64,000 bases of DNA, taken from the NCBI RefSeq assembly GCF_901538355.1, contig NZ_LR593887.1, positions 6,300,920 to 6,364,919 of the forward strand, in the 5' to 3' direction. This stretch comes from Tuwongella immobilis. Its GTDB lineage: Bacteria; Planctomycetota; Planctomycetia; Gemmatales; Gemmataceae. Within the stretch, counting starts at the first letter, position 1. Every line of letters starts with the position of its first letter. The notes beneath the pieces are model-generated. The model made no database searches. It worked only from the letters and a program-made list of their open reading frames with translations, and was not told the DNA's origin. Of the stretch, positions 59,847 through 64,000 are shown piece by piece. The position numbers and the translations under genes are program-made.

Positions 59847-62543
59847 ATGCTTACCGCCAATGAAATTCGCAAGCAGTTTATTGACTTCTTCACCGAGAAG
59901 CATGGGCATACGTTTGTGCCCTCGTCGCCGGTGGTGCCGTTGGACGATCCAACGCTCATGTTCACCAATGCGGGCATGAATCAGTTCAAAGACGTGTTCC
60001 TGGGCACCGGTTCTCGCCCCTTCAAACGTGCGGTCAACACGCAGAAATGTATTCGTGCCGGTGGTAAGCACAACGATTTGGACGATGTCGGCAAAGACAC
60101 GTATCACCACACCTTTTTTGAGATGCTGGGCAACTGGAGCTTTGGCGATTACTTCAAGAAAGACGCCATTGCCTGGGCGTGGGAACTGCTCACGGAAGTC
60201 TGGAAACTCGACAAATCGCGGCTGCATGTGACCGTCTTCGAGGGCGATGAGAAGAACGGCATTCCCCGCGATGATGAGGCGATTCAATACTGGCGAGATG
60301 TCGCCGGGGTTGATCCATCGCATATCCATCTGGGAAACAAAAAAGATAATTTCTGGGAAATGGGCGACACGGGGCCGTGTGGTCCCTGCACGGAAATCCA
60401 CATCGACCGGACACCGGACAAGTCCGGTGCGCATCTGGTGAACGCGGGCACGCCGGATGTCATCGAAATCTGGAACAACGTGTTCATTCAGTTCAACCGC
60501 AATCCGGATGGCAGCCTGACGCCGTTGCCCGCGCAGCATGTCGATACCGGCATGGGGTTTGAGCGGATTGCCGCGGTGCTGCAAGGGAAATCGTCGAATT
60601 ACGATACCGATGTGTTTCTGCCGATTTTCAAGGCGATTCAATCGACGACGAATGCGCCAAACTACACCGGCAAACTCGACAGCCTGCCGGATATTGCCTA
60701 TCGTGTTATCGCCGACCATATTCGCACCTTGACCTTCGCGCTGACCGATGGTGCGGTTCCCTCGAACGAAAAGCGCGGCTATGTGCTGCGCAGTGTGCTG
60801 CGACGGGCCGCGCGGTATGCGTGGCAGGTATTCGAGCGCAAGACGCCGTTTTTGCATCTGCTGGTGCCGGTGGTTGTCGATCACTTTGGCGATGCCTTCC
60901 CGGAATTGAAGCGCGATCCCAAGAAGGTCGCGGGCATCATCGAAGATGAGGAAAAGTCGTTCCTGCGCACCCTGGATAAGGGGATCAAGGGCTTCAACAA
61001 AGCGGCCAAGACGGCTCGCGAAGATGGCAGCAACACCATCTCCGGCAAAGTGGCGTTTGACCTGCACACCGAACAAGGCGTGTTCATCGACATTACCCGG
61101 CAAATGGCGGAAGAAGCCAATCTGCGCGTCGATCTGACCGAGTACAATCGGTTGCTCGAAGAATTCAAGCGCATCTCGGGCGAAGGCCGCACGAAATTCG
61201 TCATCACAGCGATTCAAGGCGATCTGCCCGCGACGGATGATTCGCCCAAATTCGGCGAGGCGTCGCTGCCTGGCGTGACCGTATTGGGGTGGGTCACCGG
61301 CTCCACCGTCACCCGCGAAGGGAGCCTGAACACGACCGAAGAAGTGGCGTTGCTGTTGGATCGCACTCCGTTTTACGCGGAACAGGGCGGCCAAGTCGGG
61401 GATCGCGGCGAAATCATCGTCGGCAATGTCCGCTTTTTGGTCCGAGACACCCAGCGATTGGGCGACAGTGTGCTGCACATTGGCAGTCTGCTGGAAGGCT
61501 CGCTCGCGGTTGGCAGCAGCGCCACGGCGACCGTCACCGGCCCCCGACTGCACATCGAGCGCAACCACACCACCACACACTTGCTCAACCTGGCATTGCG
61601 CCGCGTATTGGGCGACCATGTCGAGCAAAAAGGCTCGCTGGTGGACGGTGAGAAAACCCGCTTCGACTTCAGCCACGACAAGCCCGTGACGCCCGACCAA
61701 ATGCGGGAAATCGAAGCGATTGTCAACGAACACATCGCGGCAAACTTCCCGGTTTCCGCGCACGTGGTGCCGTTGCCAGAAGCGAAGAAACTGCCCGGCG
61801 TGCGAGCGGTCTTCGGCGAAAAATACCCCGATCCGGTTCGCGTGGTGGTGATCGGCACCGACTCGCTCGACCGCACCACCGCGGAGATGTCGATCGAATT
61901 CTGCGGCGGCACGCACCTGCGAAGCACCGGGCAAATCGGCCTGTTCAAGCTGATTAGCCAGGAAGCAGTCGCCAAGGGGATTCGTCGCGTCATCGGGGTG
62001 ACTGCCGAGAAGGCGATGGACGCGATTCAGGAAACGCAGTCGATTGTCGAAGACCTCACGGGTAAACTGAATTGCAAGCCCGAAGAGTTGGCGACGCGAC
62101 TGACGGCCCTGCAAGACGAAATCAAGCGGCTGCAAACCGCCGCGAAGAAAGCCGCCATTGCGGAGGTGGGCAACACCATCGATCGGCTGATCGCCTCGGC
62201 CACGGTCATCAACGGCAGCAAACTGGTGATTGGCGAACTGCCCGCCGTCCCGATGGACGCGGTGCGTTCGCAGATCGAAGGCATGCGGCAAAAAGCAGGC
62301 TCGGCGGTGATCGCGCTGGCCTGGGCCGATGATGGCAAAGCGTCGTTGTTGGTGGCGTTGACGGAAGACCTGGTGGCCAAAGGACTTTCGGCCAGCGAAC
62401 TCATGAAGCCAATCGCTGCCACGGTCGGCGGCGGCGGCGGCGGCAAGCGACCCGAACTCGCTCAAGCCGGGGGCAAGGATGTGAGCAAAATCCCCGATGC
62501 GCTCGCAACCGCCACCCAACTGGCCACCAACGCCCTGAGTTGA
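59847..62543 (+). CDS. alaS: Alanine-tRNA ligase
   Basis: The 898-residue enzyme begins MLTANEIRKQFIDFFTEKHG and has the class II motifs (PTLMFTNAGMNQFKDVFLG; NTQKCIRAGGKHNDLDDVG; TFFEMLGNWSFGDYFKKDA; DTGMGFERIAAVLQGK), the editing domain (RNHTTTHLLNLALRRVLG) with EFCGGTHLRSTGQIG, and the glycine-rich C-terminal domain. GGAG lies 6 nt before the ATG. It charges tRNA-Ala and clears mischarged Ser/Gly. Length is normal. Confidence 0.97.
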   Translation: MLTANEIRKQFIDFFTEKHGHTFVPSSPVVPLDDPTLMFTNAGMNQFKDVFLGTGSRPFKRAVNTQKCIRAGGKHNDLDDVGKDTYHHTFFEMLGNWSFGDYFKKDAIAWAWELLTEVWKLDKSRLHVTVFEGDEKNGIPRDDEAIQYWRDVAGVDPSHIHLGNKKDNFWEMGDTGPCGPCTEIHIDRTPDKSGAHLVNAGTPDVIEIWNNVFIQFNRNPDGSLTPLPAQHVDTGMGFERIAAVLQGKSSNYDTDVFLPIFKAIQSTTNAPNYTGKLDSLPDIAYRVIADHIRTLTFALTDGAVPSNEKRGYVLRSVLRRAARYAWQVFERKTPFLHLLVPVVVDHFGDAFPELKRDPKKVAGIIEDEEKSFLRTLDKGIKGFNKAAKTAREDGSNTISGKVAFDLHTEQGVFIDITRQMAEEANLRVDLTEYNRLLEEFKRISGEGRTKFVITAIQGDLPATDDSPKFGEASLPGVTVLGWVTGSTVTREGSLNTTEEVALLLDRTPFYAEQGGQVGDRGEIIVGNVRFLVRDTQRLGDSVLHIGSLLEGSLAVGSSATATVTGPRLHIERNHTTTHLLNLALRRVLGDHVEQKGSLVDGEKTRFDFSHDKPVTPDQMREIEAIVNEHIAANFPVSAHVVPLPEAKKLPGVRAVFGEKYPDPVRVVVIGTDSLDRTTAEMSIEFCGGTHLRSTGQIGLFKLISQEAVAKGIRRVIGVTAEKAMDAIQETQSIVEDLTGKLNCKPEELATRLTALQDEIKRLQTAAKKAAIAEVGNTIDRLIASATVINGSKLVIGELPAVPMDAVRSQIEGMRQKAGSAVIALAWADDGKASLLVALTEDLVAKGLSASELMKPIAATVGGGGGGKRPELAQAGGKDVSKIPDALATATQLATNALS

Positions 62544-62710
62544 TTGGGAAGTCGATCGTCTCCGTTGATGTGCGGCTGCTCCGCAATCACACGACGATCA
62601 CTCCGCAATCGTTTTTGGGTCATTTTGAGATTGTGGTCGAGCGCGGCCCACCGCCTCGGCCACGATCCCGGCAATCGGTATCATCCGACTATTCGCCTGG
62701 AGTGCCCCGA

Positions 62711-63154
62711 ATGACCGAGTCCCTTCCCGAATCCGATCCCCGATTTCCCAGCGGTCGCTGGGTGGGGTTCTTCTTGCAAAAACAGCTTCCCGGCAAGCAT
62801 CAAATGGAATTGCTGCTCACCTTTGCGAATGGCCGCATTCGGGGAGAGGGGCGCGATCTCGTCGGCGAATTCACCATCAACGGCATCTACGAACTTGCCG
62901 ATGGAACGTGTCGCTGGATGAAACACTACTTGGGCAAGCACAGCGTTCACTATCGCGGCTTCAACGAAGGCAAAGGCATTTGGGGCACCTGGCAGTTGGA
63001 AACCATGGGCGAGCGCTGGACCGGCGGATTTCACATCTGGCCCGAAGGCATGGCCGCGCCAGACGGCTCCACACTCGCGGAATCGATCGAAGAACCCGTT
63101 GATGCCGAGGAAGCCTTCGTCGTCAACGAATTGCGAAGATCGGCGAATGGCTGA
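62711..63154 (+). CDS. Conserved-looking small protein of unknown function
   Basis: The 147-residue protein starts MTESLPESDPRFPSGRWVGF and has a regular beta-strand pattern with many Gly and aromatic residues (MELLLTFANGRIRGEGRDLV; FTINGIYELADGTCRWMKHY; GKGIWGTWQLETMGERWTGG), suggesting a small beta-barrel or lipocalin-like fold. No signal peptide. It follows alaS by 167 bp. I know no function for it. Confidence 0.7.
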   Translation: MTESLPESDPRFPSGRWVGFFLQKQLPGKHQMELLLTFANGRIRGEGRDLVGEFTINGIYELADGTCRWMKHYLGKHSVHYRGFNEGKGIWGTWQLETMGERWTGGFHIWPEGMAAPDGSTLAESIEEPVDAEEAFVVNELRRSANG

Positions 63155-63289
63155 CACGGGCGGCCCAATCGTGATCCCAAACCGATCGCCCACGATTCCA
63201 CAAGGGCTCATCGACCGACGCAATCCGCGATCGATTCGTGATCCCATGCGGAAAACGCGGGCAATCGCCCCACTGCCACGATCGGTGGC

Positions 63290-64000
63290 TCAATCGGTCG
63301 CCCCCATCTCGCCAGCGGGCAATTGCCAATCGATGGGGGATTGGCCCCATTGTTCGAGTTGGTCGTTGATTTGCGAAAACGGGCGAGTGCCGAGGAACTT
63401 CTTGACCGACAGCGGCGAGGGGTGTGCGGATTGAATGATCCGATGCCGCGATTGATCGATTAACGGCACTTTCTTCTGTGCATACCCGCCCCACAGCACA
63501 AAGACAATCGGCTGACTGCGTGCGGAAAGCGTGCGAATCACCGCATCCGTAAAGCGTTCCCAGCCTTGATCTTTGTGCGAATTCGCCTCGTGTGCCCGCA
63601 CGGTCAGTACCGCATTCATCAGCAGCACACCCCGTTTCGCCCACGCTTCCAAACAACCATGTTTGGGCGGCGAAATGCCAAGATCGCTCTGCAATTCCTT
63701 GTAGATATTTTTCAGCGACGGCGGAATCGCAATCCCGTGCCGCACCGAGAAGCACAGCCCATGGGCCTGGTTGTTATCGTGATACGGATCTTGCCCCAAC
63801 AGCAGCACCCGCACCGAATCGACTGGCGTATAGCGAAAGGCGTTGAAGACATCTTCCGGCGGCGGAAACACCTCATTCGCGGCCCGCTCCGCCGTCACAA
63901 ACTCCGACAGCTTCTGGAAATACGGCATCGTCAATTCCGCACCCAGCAGCGCAGCCCAATCCGGTGGCAGCGCATTGGGATCGCCCGCCCCGGTGCCAGC
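63290..64000 (-). CDS. ung: Uracil-DNA glycosylase, 5' end beyond the window
   Basis: The frame encodes LLLGQDPYHDNNQAHGLCFS (catalytic Asp water-activating loop), SLKNIYKELQSDLG, GVLLMNAVLTVRAHEANSH, FVLWGGYAQKK and SAHPSPLSVKKFLGTRPFSQ (leucine/His loop), the full family-1 UNG set, which removes uracil from DNA. An internal ATG near 63928 is often picked as the start, but the frame is open to the window edge and reads LPPDWAALLGAELTMPYFQ, the normal UNG N-terminus. So the real start lies outside. Confidence 0.95.
   Translation of the reverse strand, partial: AGTGAGDPNALPPDWAALLGAELTMPYFQKLSEFVTAERAANEVFPPPEDVFNAFRYTPVDSVRVLLLGQDPYHDNNQAHGLCFSVRHGIAIPPSLKNIYKELQSDLGISPPKHGCLEAWAKRGVLLMNAVLTVRAHEANSHKDQGWERFTDAVIRTLSARSQPIVFVLWGGYAQKKVPLIDQSRHRIIQSAHPSPLSVKKFLGTRPFSQINDQLEQWGQSPIDWQLPAGEMGATD

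Noticed and set aside
59715-62519. A 934-codon frame opposite alaS
   Set aside because: alaS is certain on the other strand; this frame is its compositional shadow with Arg/His-rich, domain-free sequence.
63290-63934. Taking ung as complete from the internal start near 63928
   Set aside because: The frame continues to the window edge and the extra residues match the expected UNG N-terminus, so the gene is truncated by the window.

Overview
The window reads as a chromosomal segment of a planctomycete, most likely a Gemmataceae-type organism. The reasons are a secreted formylglycine sulfatase, many Hanks-type kinases including one beside an unusual sigma factor, very large Pro/Ala/Gln-rich envelope proteins, futalosine-pathway menaquinone synthesis (mqnE), heptose-LPS genes in a Gram-negative-type envelope, and G+C-rich, G/C-ending codon use throughout. 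I saw no tRNA, rRNA, CRISPR array, insertion sequence or phage gene. Genes are dense on both strands.

Layout. 0-3.8 kb: the tail of an unknown gene, an ECF sigma/anti-sigma pair, two small lipoproteins, a small Cys-rich protein and a DUF433/DUF5615 toxin-antitoxin-like pair. 3.9-13.3 kb: a toroid-repeat secreted protein, a 2135-residue membrane-anchored coiled-coil giant and a Ser/Thr kinase with a recognisable promoter and terminator hairpin. 13.7-22.9 kb: rplX standing alone, a mini SWIM protein, mqnE, a 1518-residue TPR/outer-membrane-barrel protein, a lone LigD-type phosphoesterase domain and smpB. 22.9-29 kb: an envelope cluster (glycosyltransferase, double WaaP-like kinase, sulfatase, hldD) and a decayed ParE-type toxin-antitoxin locus. 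29.2-38.5 kb: uvrB, GNAT, an ABC transporter resembling the NHLM bacteriocin-export type, a pseudokinase, a TIM-barrel protein and a QEGLA metalloprotease. 38.5-41.1 kb: the infC-rpmI-rplT-pheS operon with an apparent AUC start for infC. 41.3-46.7 kb: split coaC/coaB, a membrane protein, a PepT-like peptidase and a lipoprotein hydrolase.

46.8-55.4 kb is the most interesting region. A sigma-like factor and a large sensor kinase precede a methyltransferase, a 65-residue Cys/Thr-rich peptide, a protein that resembles HopA1-type phospho-Ser/Thr lyases, and a 795-residue fusion of a protein kinase with a LanC-type zinc cyclase. The fusion carries a Cys-Cys-Gly zinc motif. Together these look like a lanthipeptide-type RiPP locus with an unusual division of labour (separate lyase, fused kinase-cyclase) and a peptide whose acidic helix lies after, not before, the Cys-rich core.

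55.4-64 kb: a DUF1573-like protein with a small membrane protein, three tandem paralogous tail-anchored secreted proteins that look recently homogenised, then alaS, a conserved small protein and a 5'-truncated ung at the window edge.
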